A DNA stretch of 64,000 nucleotides. Source: Coprinellus micaceus (taxonomy: Eukaryota; Basidiomycota; Agaricomycetes; Agaricales; Psathyrellaceae). Below are positions 45,699 through 57,801 of this stretch, one piece after another. The notes below the pieces were generated by a model. The model was given only the letters and a program-made list of their open reading frames with translations, made no database searches and was not told the origin of the DNA. The stretch's first letter is position 1; the number at the start of each line of letters is the position of its first letter. Where the stretch lies: positions 2,170,001 through 2,234,000 of the forward strand of contig OX596340.1 in NCBI GenBank assembly GCA_951394405.1. Reading direction: 5' to 3'. Made by a program: the position numbers and the translations under genes.

Positions 45699-46843
45699 GC
45701 TGAGAGGCGGTTGAGAGTTGGCTGGGAGCAAGTTTGAGGTGGCGTTGAGCGCCCATAATCGCTTGTGGATGGTTTGCGTGTGCTGTTTATCCCATTGCGT
45801 GACCCGATTCATATCAAACATGAGGTAGACATGGGCTATCAGTGCTGGGGCATGCAGCTCAGAGAGGCAATGTCCCCGAGTATAACGGATGCACAGCCAG
45901 CGGTTCAACAGGATATGATTGACACAACGCTGCTTCGAGTACTATGGGATGCGAGCTGAGTAGATGAATCTGGGGAAGGCTGATGAGCACGGAGTTGGCA
46001 AATGATAGGACGGGGGTACTCACTCAAGCGTGCTGCGTCGCTGTCCCCACGTGTAAGCTATGGAACTAAGGAGGCCGCTACTAGTGCTCGATCCTAAGCG
46101 TCTGAACCGAAGTACTAAATAAAACGGGGTTCGTGATCATGATAATCCAGCGAATAGGACCCAAAAAAGTGGGCCGTAATGCCACGAGCGAAGAGGCCAT
46201 CCTTGAACAACTAGACATATACACAGTAGGGCTCGACGAGGGGTAGGTAAGTTCAAAGGGTACACACAAGCCCCTTTTGGAAAAACGCGCACTCGATTAA
46301 GGCAAGGTTAGTGATTGCCAAGGAATGACCCTATCCAAGCGTCCCAAGCTTAGCTGCCAGCACCTCTCCCGCTCCGCCACCCACTGAACTCAGAAGCCGC
46401 CCACGAGGGACCTTCTTCCTTCTCCGGCTCCCTCTAGTCCCTCCAAAACACCAAGGGCTTCCTGCTGCCTGCATCGATGGTGAAATGGTGATGCCACCAT
46501 TTGATACGTCGGCCAAGGCGAAAGTGCAAATAGGTGATTGCGGCCGCTCTTGGCTTGTCTCGTCCACAGGCGCGGCAGCGCCTCGAGGCTGTTCTTGCAT
46601 TGCTTGGTCCGTGCACGCCTGCATGCCTCCTCGCTTGTTTGGCGGTTGTCTCCTTGGTTCGACCTTGATTTCCTTGGTTTGTCGCCCGGAACAAGCTATT
46701 CGCAGCATAGGTTATCTTGTTATGTCCAATCCAGAGACCCGAGACCACACAATCAGCACACAGCTATGACGAGCCCAAGTTTCGGAGCTCTGATGTTCAT
46801 CGCCGCTCCTTCTCCAGGCTCCAAAAGCACTTGCTGGGCTTCG
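45699..46843. other. Intergenic region, no gene seen
   Basis: Lies between the promoter of the F-box/LRR gene and the 3' end of the minus-strand protease. Frames at 46331-46708 (minus) and 46485-46769 (plus) overlap each other and show no domain. Confidence 0.5.
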
Positions 46844-48330
46844 CTACCGCAGTTTCCTCCTCCTCGCCCGAACCACCATGAGAGCCGCCACAATTAAAAG
46901 CACTCCAATCACCGCGACACCCGCGCCGATGGCAGCCGCGTGCGTCCTCTTGGATTTCGCCTTGTCGTCGTCCCCAGAGTCCGTGCGGGTCTTGGTAGAG
47001 TTAGTCAGAGGGCGCGGCGTTACGTCTATCCCGCCAAGCCGGATAGCCACGAAGTCGGCGTGTGCTTCAGAGGGCTCTGTGATGGAAAGAAGTTGCATAT
47101 AGGGCGGGTCTTTCTCGTCGGACGATGGGATGAAATCGCCATAGTCGAAAAGTGTGTACGCGTTCCGCACTGGATAAGAGAGCCCGTTAGTTACAATTTA
47201 AATTGTGATGTGAATTGAACCTACAGAACGCCATGCCAAGGACCATATCATAAGTGGGACTTGACCCCCGATCATACGAAAACGGTTGGAAGGTGGCAAC
47301 ACAGGAGAGTTCGCCCTTCGAGTTCTGAACGGAGCCAAGGCCAAGAGCACTTGGGTCCATCGTCATGTCCAGAGGGTGCATGGGGTACGCGCGGCCAGCA
47401 AACCGAAAAGTCACATTGACTTCTGAATCGCATGGAAGGATGTACGTGCTTCCAACGCCGGCCACGCTGACATACTCTGCGCCATGGAAGCGACCGTAGA
47501 TGGCCTCCGCGACGCTTCTGGTAACTTGTGGGAGGGTAAAACCGGTGTCGAGCACGACCGTGAGGCGAGACTTGTCTCCAGCAGTTGGGACGACGCTTGA
47601 GACTCTTATAGGAAGGTTGTCTGGACCGATAAGGCCGTCGGCGTCGAGGAGAATGTTGAGGTGTTGGTCGTCTTCTCGATGCTGGGGTAGACGAACGATC
47701 TCTAACCGGGGCTGATCCAGTATATCGGCGTGTTCAGGGAGGACCTCGCCGATGGTGATGGCGCCAGGAAAGTCGTCCGTTGGGTCTTTGTCCCTACCCA
47801 GGAGGACGGTGAAATAGTTGGGCGTGGTGAGGTTCTGGTGGAAGTACCGGTACAGCATGGGCGAACCAGTTGGGGAGGGGAGAGTGTCGGTGATAAACGA
47901 TCCGGTACTGGGTCCCAGTCCAAGAATGCCCTGTCCTTCGGGGTGCTGGTCGTCGGGCTCGATGAGCATGAAGGTCTGGTTGGGCACAAGGTAGGTGCCG
48001 AGCCGGAAATTGGCCATTTTGATAGGTCCTTTCACGCCTCCTACAGCATACTTGACCTCGCCCAGCAGGCCAGTGTCGATGCTGTCTGCGACGGTGCCAG
48101 CAACCCAGAGGTCGGCACTGGGTCGTGGTCAGATGGAGGGTGTGGCATACAGCGAGGCGGCCCTACCTGCCAGTGTCCACGAGTACTCTGAAATCCTTGC
48201 CATTGAGCTCGATGTGGGCGTAGTAGCTGAGGTCCGCGGCGTTTGTGAGGTTGAGAGGGGCGCGGATATCGAGGGCGGCGACGACGGCAGACCAGACGAC
48301 GACGAGCGAGGTCGTGGTCCACATTGCCAT
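46844..48330 (-). CDS. Membrane-anchored aspartic protease (pepsin family)
   Basis: The start at 48330 (MAMWTTTSLVVVWSAVVAAL) is a signal peptide. After one intron the first active-site motif is FRVLVDTGSADLWV, the second is VVLDTGFTLPQV. Typical A1 blocks follow: GQGILGLGPSTGSF, SEVNVTFRFAGRAYPMHP and YDMVLGMAF. A phase-1 intron after MAF leads to LRNAYTLFDYGDF. The C-terminus holds a Lys/Asp-rich stalk, a membrane span (AAAIGAGVAVIGVLLIVAAL) and a short basic tail RRRKLR, stop at 46844-46846. Thus the catalytic domain should face outside the plasma membrane or a vacuole/secretory lumen. The second motif has Phe after DTG, as does its neighbour. It is a diverged duplicate of the plus-strand gene starting 52 bp away. 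Confidence 0.92.
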
Positions 48331-48382
48331 CACAGCCAGAAGAGACCCGCGATCGTGAGAAAAACTGCACACCCCCTTTGCT
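48331..48382. promoter_or_regulatory. 52-bp spacer between two divergent protease start codons
   Basis: Only 52 bases separate the ATG codons of the two head-to-head proteases. There is no TATA box; the sequence has a purine-rich half and a CCCCCTTT run. At least one transcript must start inside or beyond the other gene's 5' end, unless the annotated start codons are too far upstream. Confidence 0.5.
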
Positions 48383-50283
48383 ATGCTACTCCCACTGTCG
48401 TTACTGCTGCTCGTCGTCGAGCACGTCCACGCCGTCCGTATTCCCTTCATCGTCAACACCAATGTCCTCTCTCGTCGCGACCCCGTCTCCGTAGGCAACA
48501 CCGGCAACGCCCAGTACGTCGCCAACATCAGCGTCGCAGGCGGCGACGTCCCCGTCCTCCTCGATACCGGAAGTTCCGACCTCTGGGTCTACTTCGCCAA
48601 GGAGCCCGCAAACAAGTCCGGCATCGTCGACACTGGCACCGAGGTGTCCTTGTCGTACGCCGTCGGCACTGCCCATGGACACGCTCGGCGGACATCAGTC
48701 ACATTCGGCGGGTACACCATTCAAGACCAGGCGTTCCTCCTCGTCGAAGATACCTCAACATTCACTGGTGATATCAGGTCACAGGGATACCAGGGCCTGT
48801 TCGGACTGGGTCCTAACACTGGCTCTGTCGTTCGCAAAAAGCTCGGCAAGAATAATGCCGACTCCATGCTTCAGAATGTGTTCAACCGGGCTGGCCTCAA
48901 GGACAACTACATCACTCTTTTACTCGACCGGAAGAACGACCTCAGCGACCCATTCAAGGGCGAGATGACCATCGGCGAACTGGTACCAGGATTCGAGAAC
49001 ATTACTTCCATGCCCCAGCTCGACGTCGAGACGGTCACACGGTTGCTCAAGTCTGATCAGCATTGGCAAGCCCTTACCGACAAAGACAAGGGTATTATTG
49101 GCCCTGACGGCCAAGCCGTCGCCTTTAACTCCATCGTTCCCCGTGCCCCCGATGGCCAGATGGTCGCAGTCGTCGACTCCGGGTTTACCTTCTCTCAGGT
49201 TCCTCGTGACATCGCTGATGCCATTTACGGGCGGGTAAAAGGCGCCGTTTACGACTCCACGAACGAATGGTGGCTACTCCCTTGTGGGCAATACCTCAGC
49301 ATCTCCTTCAACTTTGGAGGGAAGAGCTACCCTATTCACCCTTTGGACGTCGTCGATGACAACTTCAGCAAGATCGACGGCTCTGGAAAGAAGGTGTGTA
49401 TTGGCAGCTTCCAGCCCATTACAACGGCCTTCAGTTTGCTCGGACATTATGACATGATTCTCGGCATGAACTTCCGTGAGTGTTCTGTATCTCTGCAGTT
49501 GTCGGCGCTGAACTCTTGCCCGTAGTTCGGAGTGTATATACCCTCTACAATTTTGGTTCATGGATCGAGAACGGAAACCAAGATGAGCACCCGTACATGC
49601 AAATGACCGCTCTCACAGACGTCACTGCCGCCCGCAAAGAGTTTGTCGAGCTGCGTCTCGCCGGTCAAGATGTCATCGACTCCGACTCACGATGGGCGCT
49701 CCTCCCTGCCGACCAGCTGGTGAAGAGCCCGGTCAGCGACGAGGAAAAGAAGAAGAAATATCAGGAGATGGTTCTCAGCCGTTGGCCCTACATCCTTCTT
49801 GGCTGCTTGGCATTCCTCGCTCTCAGCATCGGTTTCTGCGTGTGGAAGTGCTGCCAGAGGAGGCGGGCAAACAAGGGAAAGTGGGCAAAGAAGGGAGCAC
49901 TGAGTCGCGGGTTGATTCCCGGCCGCTTTGGTGGAAAGGGAGGGCGCGACGATGACCTGGGCGGTGTCAATAATGTTGCGGAGAGGGATAGGGACACAGA
50001 ATTGTACACAGCCCCCCATCACCGCCCGAGTATCGCTGGACGAGGAAGCACTGACACACGAGACAGTAAGGTGTCGAACCACCCTTACTCAAGCCACGAC
50101 GTCGACCTCCATCGGACACAGTCCAACCATTCCCTTCCTCCCCAATATCAGCCTCCGACACCTCAGCAATACCAGGCTTACGACAACTACGCGTACGCCA
50201 ACTCGGCGACACACCTGAACCAGCAAGACTACAACTCAGGTTATGCCCACCAGGACAGCAATGGCTATGGCTATGGCCGTTAA
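48383..50283 (+). CDS. Membrane-anchored aspartic protease with cytosolic tail (616 aa)
   Basis: Two exons, 48383-49475 and 49526-50283. Signal peptide MLLPLSLLLLVVEHVHA; first motif VPVLLDTGSSDLWVYF, second MVAVVDSGFTFSQVP. Other pepsin blocks: YQGLFGLGPNTGSVV, MTIGELVPGF, YDMILGMNF. The intron lies after GMNF in phase 1, the same place and phase as in the minus-strand copy, followed by LRSVYTLYNFGSW. Then comes a membrane span (WPYILLGCLAFLALSIGFCV) with a Cys/Arg-rich stop (WKCCQRRR) and a ~130-residue cytosolic tail rich in Gly, Gln, Tyr and His. Fungal relatives with this layout are poorly studied; yapsins are anchored by GPI instead. The Cys pair at the membrane edge could be palmitoylated (inference). 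Confidence 0.94.
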
Positions 50284-51446
50284 ACGGCCGATCGCAGCCA
50301 TGGACTCACCCGAGCTCGTTTTGCCTATTCCTTGGATCTGTTTTTACCCTCCCTATTGACGTATCGGATATACCCTCCGATGACGATGGACGGCTCTCAC
50401 TGACGACGACAGCTTCCCCTTCCCCTAGTACGCATAGCAAGCATTTTCTATTCACACCCCGGTGCTCGACACCACACCCAGTATTCACCTTCACCCCAAG
50501 CCCTTCTCCAAGGACTGCCGCTCGTTCACCGATCCCATTCTTTTACTTGCCAGGCCTGCGTTATTATATATATCATTTATTCCCCTCTGTGATGGATCGA
50601 TTCCCTGGTGGCACCTACTGTCACACTACTTACATTCTCTGCACTTGTTCGCTAGTTCGGAGAGCGCAAACCCCTCTTTTATACCTTAGAACACAGTGCT
50701 TTCTGCGCGATACTCGAATGTATATTGTTACGGCCCGACTCTAAAGTCGTTGACACTTCATTTAGATTTGGTATGGATCTGGTGACCGCTCGGCAGAGAT
50801 AATGGGATAAACAAGCGCCCATAAGGAGGCAAGGCCCGTTCCCCGAGGAGAGGATGGGTCAGGGCAGCCAGCTCATTTCCCGGAATATGTTGGGAGAAGT
50901 GAAAGCCTATCAGAACGTCGTACCAAGTTCAAAGTGAAGGGGTGAATTGTGGCATATTTGGGGTGGACATATAGAATTACATATGGTGGAGAGAGCTAAT
51001 CTACATGGAGTAGGGGGCGTTGAGCAGGGACGACCGGCTCCATTGCGCCTCCCCCACCGAAATGACTCCGCCTTGCCAGAGCGCACTGGGCAAGGTCCGA
51101 CTTCCGACGCCAAGAGCGAGTTTCGGCGCCACCCGACGAGGGCGGGCTTCGTCGTTGGGTAAGTAAATGAAGGAGGAAGGGTCGGGCGCGAGGAGAACCG
51201 AGGGTGCATAAATCGAGTCCGAATCATAATGAGTTGGTGTTTGGGGTGTCTATGTGCAGAAAGAGTGTAGAGGAAACGCAGAATGAAGGAGGCTTTGGCG
51301 AAGATCGAATGGTTCAGCGAAGAGCGGTTGGACGAAGGCGAAGGGGCTATTGTACAAGGACTGTCAAAGGAATGAAGGAAACGCAGAATAAACAACCAAG
51401 TCCCACTGAATCGTTTGTATGTTGAGATATATGGAAGGGAGGTTGA
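50284..51446. other. Intergenic region between convergent genes
   Basis: Contains the 3' ends of the protease and CCCH genes. A minus-strand frame at 50910-51395 has no domain. Nothing else seen. Confidence 0.5.
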
Positions 51447-53545
51447 TTAGAGCACACCGGGTGATTCAGCAGAGAATAGCTAGTCAGTTTGGATGGTCAG
51501 TACTGGGGTCATAGAACGAGACGCGTCAGGTCACTCACGTTCCCCACGATAAACTGCGTCGAGCTCGGCGTTGGCGGGATCGAATTTGAGCGCTTTCGAG
51601 CTGACCTCGTACTCGTCCCACTCCCAGCCCGATCTCGCCCGCCACCAGAGTCTCCGTTGGTCCGCCTCTGGTCCTCCTGGTCGCGGGTCGTCTCACCATT
51701 GCTCGCTACCCCCGGGTCATTTTCCCTTGATAAAGGAGAGGCAGGTCCTAGTCCTATATCGCTTGCGGCGAAGCTAGAGTCCGCACCACCACCCTCCTGG
51801 TCCTCAGAGTCACTCGCAAAGACCGAATCGGCCCCAGATTCAGAAGTCTGGGAAGAGGCGGTAGCGTTGTAGGGATTCCCAATACGTACTCCCCCGCCAA
51901 TTACACGCCAGGCGATGGGGACAAAGCTATCTTTCTTGCTGTTGTCGGTGGTCGTTGAGCTAGCACTGCTCTGGCTAGCATCCTTCTTGAGGCCAGGAGG
52001 GACGAGTAGTGCGTGATCAACTTGGGGCTTAGACGGAGGCGGTAGCTGGTGGCGAGGCGCCGAGTACGGAAGTTGATCCAGGTTGGGTGGAAGAGGTGGG
52101 ACAGGGGGAGGGAATGGCTCATCGTGTCGGCTAGGATACAACGGTCAGCAACCCGTATAAACAGCGGATTGGGTAGGGTGGGCAGGCAACTCACAATGTA
52201 CATTCGTCCCCACTAGGACATGACCCATCCTGCGCCCAGTACTTGCACGGTTTCGCTACGGACCATACTCAATACCGGTCTTCGAAGTTATCGGAGAACA
52301 CTCACTCTTGTACTTTGCGGATTTCGATCGGTGAGAGTTCCTCGAGGCGGACCTCGAGGCGGGATTGGACGCACTCCGGGGGGTTGCGGAGCCATAGCGA
52401 ACGGGGGTCGCTGTCCTGTAGTAGAGTCCCTGATACTGTTGGCCTAGAACAGGTATAGGTTGGCGATGTTGGTAACCTTGCGGCCTGGGTGCTCGAGGGG
52501 CGGTATGATAGAACGGCTGCTGCAGGGCGCCCTGGGGGATATGCACGGTCACCCCCGAGTGCTCCGCTATTAGGACTTGCGACCGGTGGTCGTGCGCATG
52601 GTCCGGATATTTTGGGTCCTCTGTCGTAGCAATGATAAGCTCGTCCGAATCGGTGCTGGGGCTCGCTGATAAAATTGACGAACTTGAACCCGTGCTCAGA
52701 CCATCGTCTTGGTCGCTGGTGTAAGCAGCAGGGGGAACATATTGACCGGGGTGGGAGGATTGGTCGGGAGGCCCCGCTCCCAGGCCTGCCACTGGGTGGT
52801 GCCCACCCTTCGGTCTGGGGTGGGTGACGGCATGGGGAAGCCCCGATGGGGCGGGGTGACCGTAAACGTACACAGGCGAGTGGACAGTGATACCATTGGC
52901 ATATGACCAATCGTGTGGGCGCTGTGGGTAATAGTGTGAATAGCCAGGCGAATACGCTTGGACTTGGTCGTGGTAAGCCTGGAGACCGAGGTCAGCGAAT
53001 CGGATCCACGTTCCAATTGTATAGGGGCTCGCCTTATCGTTAGCATGGGGCATGGTCCCGTTCCATCCTGGTTGAGAATCAGGGATGGTGACCCGTAGGA
53101 TGTCGGGTTTATATGGTGGCGGGCCTTCGCCTGGTGTGTGATTAAACCCATTCAGTTAATGGGTACACTAGTAGCACACGAGGACAGGTAATACATACCA
53201 TCGTCCGGATGCCTGTACCGACATCTCGCCCCATCAGGACACTGCCCCACAGCGTAGTGTCGACACAACACACCACTCTTGCTCTCCTGAATAGGAGGAG
53301 CGAGTACGTGGGCGAAGTTGCAGACATCTGCAGCATACGGACACTTGTTGGTCTGGTAGTACTTGCATGGTTTAGCTACAAACAAGATACACATCGTGAG
53401 CGGAGAAATAAGAAGGAAGGGAAATGGGAAGGAGGAATAGGCGCCTACTGTGTCTCTTATGCAGCGGGGGAGGCTTCTTAGAAATCGAGTGGAATAGGCT
53501 AGTTGCTGGCGACGACAGCACTTGTGGATGCTCCATGGGGTTCAT
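51447..53545 (-). CDS. CCCH zinc-finger protein with three fingers
   Basis: CCCH fingers of this spacing usually bind RNA. The first exon (ATG at 53545, or in-frame at 53536) ends HKRHT and joins KPCKYYQTNKCPYAADVCNF, giving finger 1 as C-x7-C-x6-C-x3-H. Finger 2 is LCRHYAVGQCPDGARCRYRH, C-x7-C-x5-C-x3-H. After about 265 residues rich in Pro, His, Tyr and Ser comes finger 3, KPCKYWAQDGSCPSGDECTF then RH, C-x8-C-x5-C-x3-H, split by an intron before the final His. A Ser/Thr-rich C-terminus follows. I end it at 51447 because the GTGAGT donor after FIVGN splices to a short exon NLFSAESPGVL; without that splice it ends at 51509. Two fingers begin with the same TKPCKY. About 590 aa. Target RNAs are unknown. 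Confidence 0.87.
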
Positions 53546-55574
53546 AGGCGTCGAGGCAACGGAATGGGCACCAAAGACAGGCAGAGTATCTATCGATAGA
53601 GGACCGAAATGAACTGGCTAGGCGACGACGAGTACGAGAGTCGATGCGACCGATCGGAAGGGAGCGACGGGTGCTGGAGTCGAGAAGAGGTTCCCTATTG
53701 CAGTGATAACGAACTCCGCGTCCGTTGTCGAGGAGGAACGGCGGAAAGACCAAACAGAAGCTAGGGGAAGTTGTCCGATCGCAATGTCGTCGCCAAGGGG
53801 GCCGGGGAGATTTATATTTTCTGCCTTTTCTCTAATTTTCCCTTCAACACCAGACAATACGGGTGAATGATCTTTTGTTCGGGCTGGACGTAGAGGGCGG
53901 AAGCAAGAGGTCCTGTAACAGGAAGACAATGGGGGTGTTCGCGATCTAAACGCCGAATTATAAACACCAAAAAAAAGGCGTACCGAGCACCCGTTCCTCT
54001 GCAACCAGCAAGGGGAAGCCTTCGATGTCAAAAGAGGGGAATGTTAGACAGTGTTCCCAGCCCTAGTCATGTAAAAGTGATTCGAACTCACGAGGCAGAG
54101 GAGATGCAAGATCAAGAAAACGTGGTCGAAGAGTAGCTTCCTAATGCCTAAAAAGTTATCGCATAACACAAAAGGACTGCAGAACAGGGAGTAATTTGTT
54201 CACCCGCTTTGACAGACCGCGCAGTGACTGAATAGGGAGGTGCGGAAAGGGAGAAAGAGGTCACTGGGACAATAAAAGCGAACGGGGAACCAAGTCGAGC
54301 AGAGAACAGGAGCAAAGTCCGGGCAGATGGGGGGGTGCACCGACTACAGCAGTGGAGAGATAGTGTGACTCCCGGCACCAGTCCGGGCTTGGTAAGTTTG
54401 ATAGAAATATAACCATGAGGAAATTGGGATAAGGATTTGCTTCCTTATTGTTACTGTGAAGGCGGATTTGAGTGAGGGTATTTGCTGGTTCCTGATTCCT
54501 TATTGTCATTCGTGGCCCGTGGTCCCTGCGCACACAAGCCATCAAAACCTGAATACGAAGCCAGAAAGGGAAGGCTCTAATGGGATTTGGTACGATGATG
54601 GGAAGATGGTGGAGATGAAATACGGGGGATCTCGAGAAAAGGCAAAGCCCTGTTCAAGACAAATTGCGTGGCAAATAGACGGGATTTGGTTAGCGCCAAA
54701 GTCAAGTGTGTTCTTTTGGAAAATGCTCTCCCACCTTTCTATGAAGCATTACCATGGAAGAATCTATAAAGCGCCGACGGCCTGGGCGACCACATCATAG
54801 AAAACCGGAACGCTCGACCCAGCCTCGTCTCGGGGAGATACTACCGAGGACGACGCCCTGGTCATGTCTCGTCCGGAGTGCGGTCCTGACGACATCGGTT
54901 GCCGGAGAACGTGAGTCCTGTCGCATGCTTCCACCTTCGTCCCCGTTGAGAGTTTGTGCCATCCAGCCAGCCTGCTCGCGTTCAGCAGTACCTCTTCGAC
55001 CCAGAGGAAATGTTAACCTCCAAAAGCGAGTAAATGGCCGTTTGATTCGCGGGGTATCTGGATCCCAATCCGAAGAATAGGCTTGTCAGTGTGAGAGACC
55101 GGAGGAGGCCCACGTCTCTCCACCAAGGTCCGAACTACTGGTTGGCCGCAGAAGACGTATACCCGGAGTGTATAGAGCCAGAAATGGGGTCGTAGAAGGA
55201 CATGTCTTCGTCCATTCCATAGCGGGGGTCGGTTGGTCGGGAGAGAAGACAATAAACGGGGCATCGTCATCAACGTAAGAGACGCCCTTCACGTGCTTCT
55301 CGTGCAGGGTCAGTGCGGTCTTTGAACCTGCCTTTTCGAGCAGGGCAAGACTTGAATGGATTGTCAGATGGTCAAGTCGTTATCAACGCCAACTTCAAGC
55401 AAACTTCAGAGCCGTCCGAGTGAAGGCTTTAAATGAAACTGCAGGTTCGTAAGGCGTAGAAGTTTTACGGGATATAATAGTACAACATTGGCCCAAAAGT
55501 CGAAGAGAGAGAATTGGTGACAACAAACTTAACAATACACGTATGACTCCATAAAGGAAGATATGTTAGACTGG
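53546..55574. other. Long region without a clear gene; possible gene relic near 55.0-55.4 kb
   Basis: Mostly the 5' side of the CCCH gene. On the minus strand near 55,080-55,400 the frame LHEKHVKGVSYVDDDAPFIV resembles the C-terminal half of a secreted beta-sandwich family of Agaricomycetes, but it runs into frameshifts and stops. It is too weak to call as a gene. Confidence 0.3.
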
Positions 55575-57048
55575 TCAATGGGGTAGGAGAGGAGTACGTT
55601 CGGTCGGAGTGGGCGTGGGGGGTCGTGAAGGGGGTCGTGCAGCCATTGAAGTTGCCGGTGACTGTGGCGTTTCTTCAGAGCCTGGGACATGGGGTCGAAG
55701 CGCCGGAGGTGGTTGGGTTACGTCGGCCTTACAGACGGGGCACTGTGCGATTCTGGTGAGAAGCTCCGGCCAGCTATAAAAGAAGTGTCATGCTCACCAG
55801 TTTCTTGCGCTGTATCAGCCATTCATCAACCTCATGTAGATGGAAGATATGGTGACAGGGTAAAACTCGGACTTTGTCCCCCTTGGCAAACTCTGATAAG
55901 CAGATGGCGCATTCCTGCTGAGACTCGAACCAAGGCTGGTCAGCGGGGGGTAACGTAGGAGGGGTAGTGGGATGGGAGGTGGAAGCATTCTGATCGTCGT
56001 CGCCTTTTGGTCCCTCTTCCAAATCGACGTTCGTGGGCACAGAATCCGGATCCTCTCCCCCTTCATGCTTCTCCCAACCTGTTCCTGTCCAGACCCTCCA
56101 CGGAAGGCCTCGAACGATGCTTTCCGGCGCACGGTCTCGCTGGGCAGCCCGAGCCGCCCTAATGCGATGGATGAGGAGGGTAACGAATGTCAAGGTCGAG
56201 GGTAGCAACAGAATGATGATGAAGGTTATAATTGGCCTGTACAAAATGGTCAACGGAAATCTGGAACGAAGGGAAAGTAGCCACTTACGAGTACCACTCC
56301 CAAGCGGAATACTCTGCAGTGATATAGAGGGAAAGGGTTCTGAAACCGGAATGTGTGGTGTTCGATGCGTTAATGAGCGTGTAAAGCTGCATATAATCTG
56401 AATACTTGATGTAAGTCGCTGGTATCTTGACATCTGAGGAGTCCTCTGCGCCAAAGTTAGGCCCGTGTGTCACACGATGAGGCGAAAGAAGACGCACCTG
56501 GACTGTACATGTTCACAAGAGTGTCAGGGTAGCCAGTTTTATCTGGATCCAACCCGCCTACGACCACCGCACGAGCGCCTAATCTCTGCGCTTCCCTAAC
56601 CTTCTTCACGAACTCGCATTTGCCCCTTTGGACTAGCGCAATCCAGATATCGCCCGGTTGGTGGTCGCCTGTGAGGCAGAGGTTCGGACAGCCGCTGTTT
56701 TCTGGCACTTCTTGGACGCTCGACGAGTTTGCAGGACAGGGTTTAGTGAAGGAAGCGAGGGGGATAACATAGCCTAGAATCGGATCATTGATTTCTGCGC
56801 CGAATGCAGCTGTAAATGGGTGAATTCCCGTCCTCATTACGAGTAGAAGGCCACGCACCTGGCCTCGAGGGAAAGGAAATAGGCGGTGTGCGGTCGACAA
56901 TGGACACAGTGCTCTCGGTGCCCCAAGCCCAGCCCCAGAACAGACTTCTTTCTGATTTCGCAACGAATGTGTCGTTTCGCTCGACGGCGACGGGCTTGGC
57001 TATGGTCAGGAGGTTGAAGTAGAGAAGACAGAGGAGGCCAACGACCAT
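55575..57048 (-). CDS. PA-TM-RING ubiquitin E3 ligase
   Basis: The start at 57048 gives a hydrophobic leader ([20 protein letters not shown]). The lumenal protease-associated (PA) domain includes [20 protein letters not shown] and [13 protein letters not shown], then after an intron [20 protein letters not shown] membrane span follows ([20 protein letters not shown]), then an acidic linker and the [42 protein letters not shown] and, across an intron, CPVCKAD. The tail is Pro-rich and ends TERTPLLPH at a TGA at 55575-55577. This domain order defines the GRAIL/RNF13-type ligases of endosomes and vacuoles. The sixth zinc-ligand position (normally Cys in FHxxC) is Glu here. About 420 aa. Confidence 0.9.
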
Positions 57049-57291
57049 CCTGGCGAGGAGGAAGAGAGTCGGGCTTAGTCGCTGGTGGTGGCTGCGTGCA
57101 GCAAGGTTTGGGACGAGCTCGCTGTTCGCTCATTCAGGCAATTCCACGTGCCAGTCTGATATTCTCCGCATAGCCACGACCGTCACCAACACAAGTTGCA
57201 TCCTCCTCCTAATCGTCTCGACGACGCTCAAACATTCTCCCAAAAAGCCCTGGACCCGCAAGATCGCTCTCGGGGGTGGACTTTCGGAAGA

Positions 57292-57801
57292 ATGGCGACC
57301 TACTCGGAGAACGAAGCCACACCGCGGCCACGACACTGCCATTTGATATTTCATGACGACATCTCTCCAAGTCTTTCGAAAGCCTGGTGGGAGGATGTGG
57401 CGGCGATAGATTTCCAGTTTGCTCGTACGTTCCCAGACCTCTCTTCCATTGAGCTGATGGAACCTGGGGTCGAAGAGATGGTCGTAACCTTGAGGCCCGA
57501 CGCACATGGCCGGGCAGTGCAAGCGAATAACACAGGATCCCTGCTGTTCACTATCCTGGCGATCAGCCCCGAAAGTTTGCAGGAATTTCAAATAGGGAAG
57601 AAGGGCAACGTCAACGGTGAGAGTCGCTGGGCTAGGGATCGACGCAGATGATTTCGTCTCTGAGACGGTACTTGGGGGTCAGAGTGTCGATGTTTTATGT
57701 GGAATGTGTGAGTCAGCCCATACAGCCCATTGGCTGACAATACCCAAGCGCGTTTCGATTTACCCCGATGTATTCAAGTTCTTCGTATCGTTGAGTGTTG
57801 A
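57292..57801 (+). CDS. Small LRR-like protein, possibly an F-box gene fragment
   Basis: The ATG at 57292 opens a frame to 57616, joined in phase 1 to 57749-57801 across an intron that has CTGAC just before its AG. The product (125 aa) reads like the middle of an Agaricomycete F-box/LRR protein (WWEDVAAIDFQFARTFPDLS, PESLQEFQIGKKG, LPRCIQVLRIVEC) but has no F-box and stops early. It may be a truncated copy. A competing minus-strand frame (57130-57591) shows no family resemblance. Head to head with the RING gene, 243 bp between starts. Confidence 0.35.

Noticed and set aside
50910..51395. 161-codon minus-strand frame
   Set aside because: Low-complexity translation without domains, between two convergent genes.
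53618..54031. 137-codon minus-strand frame upstream of the CCCH gene
   Set aside because: It does not splice into the CCCH protein; the better first exon is the one at 53545.
54060..54130. tRNA-like B-box (GAGTTCGAATC on the minus strand)
   Set aside because: No A-box at the right distance and no acceptor stem; the T-stem pairs only partly.
57130..57591. 153-codon minus-strand frame
   Set aside because: Antisense to the LRR-like plus-strand frame, which has the better family resemblance and a phase-matched intron.
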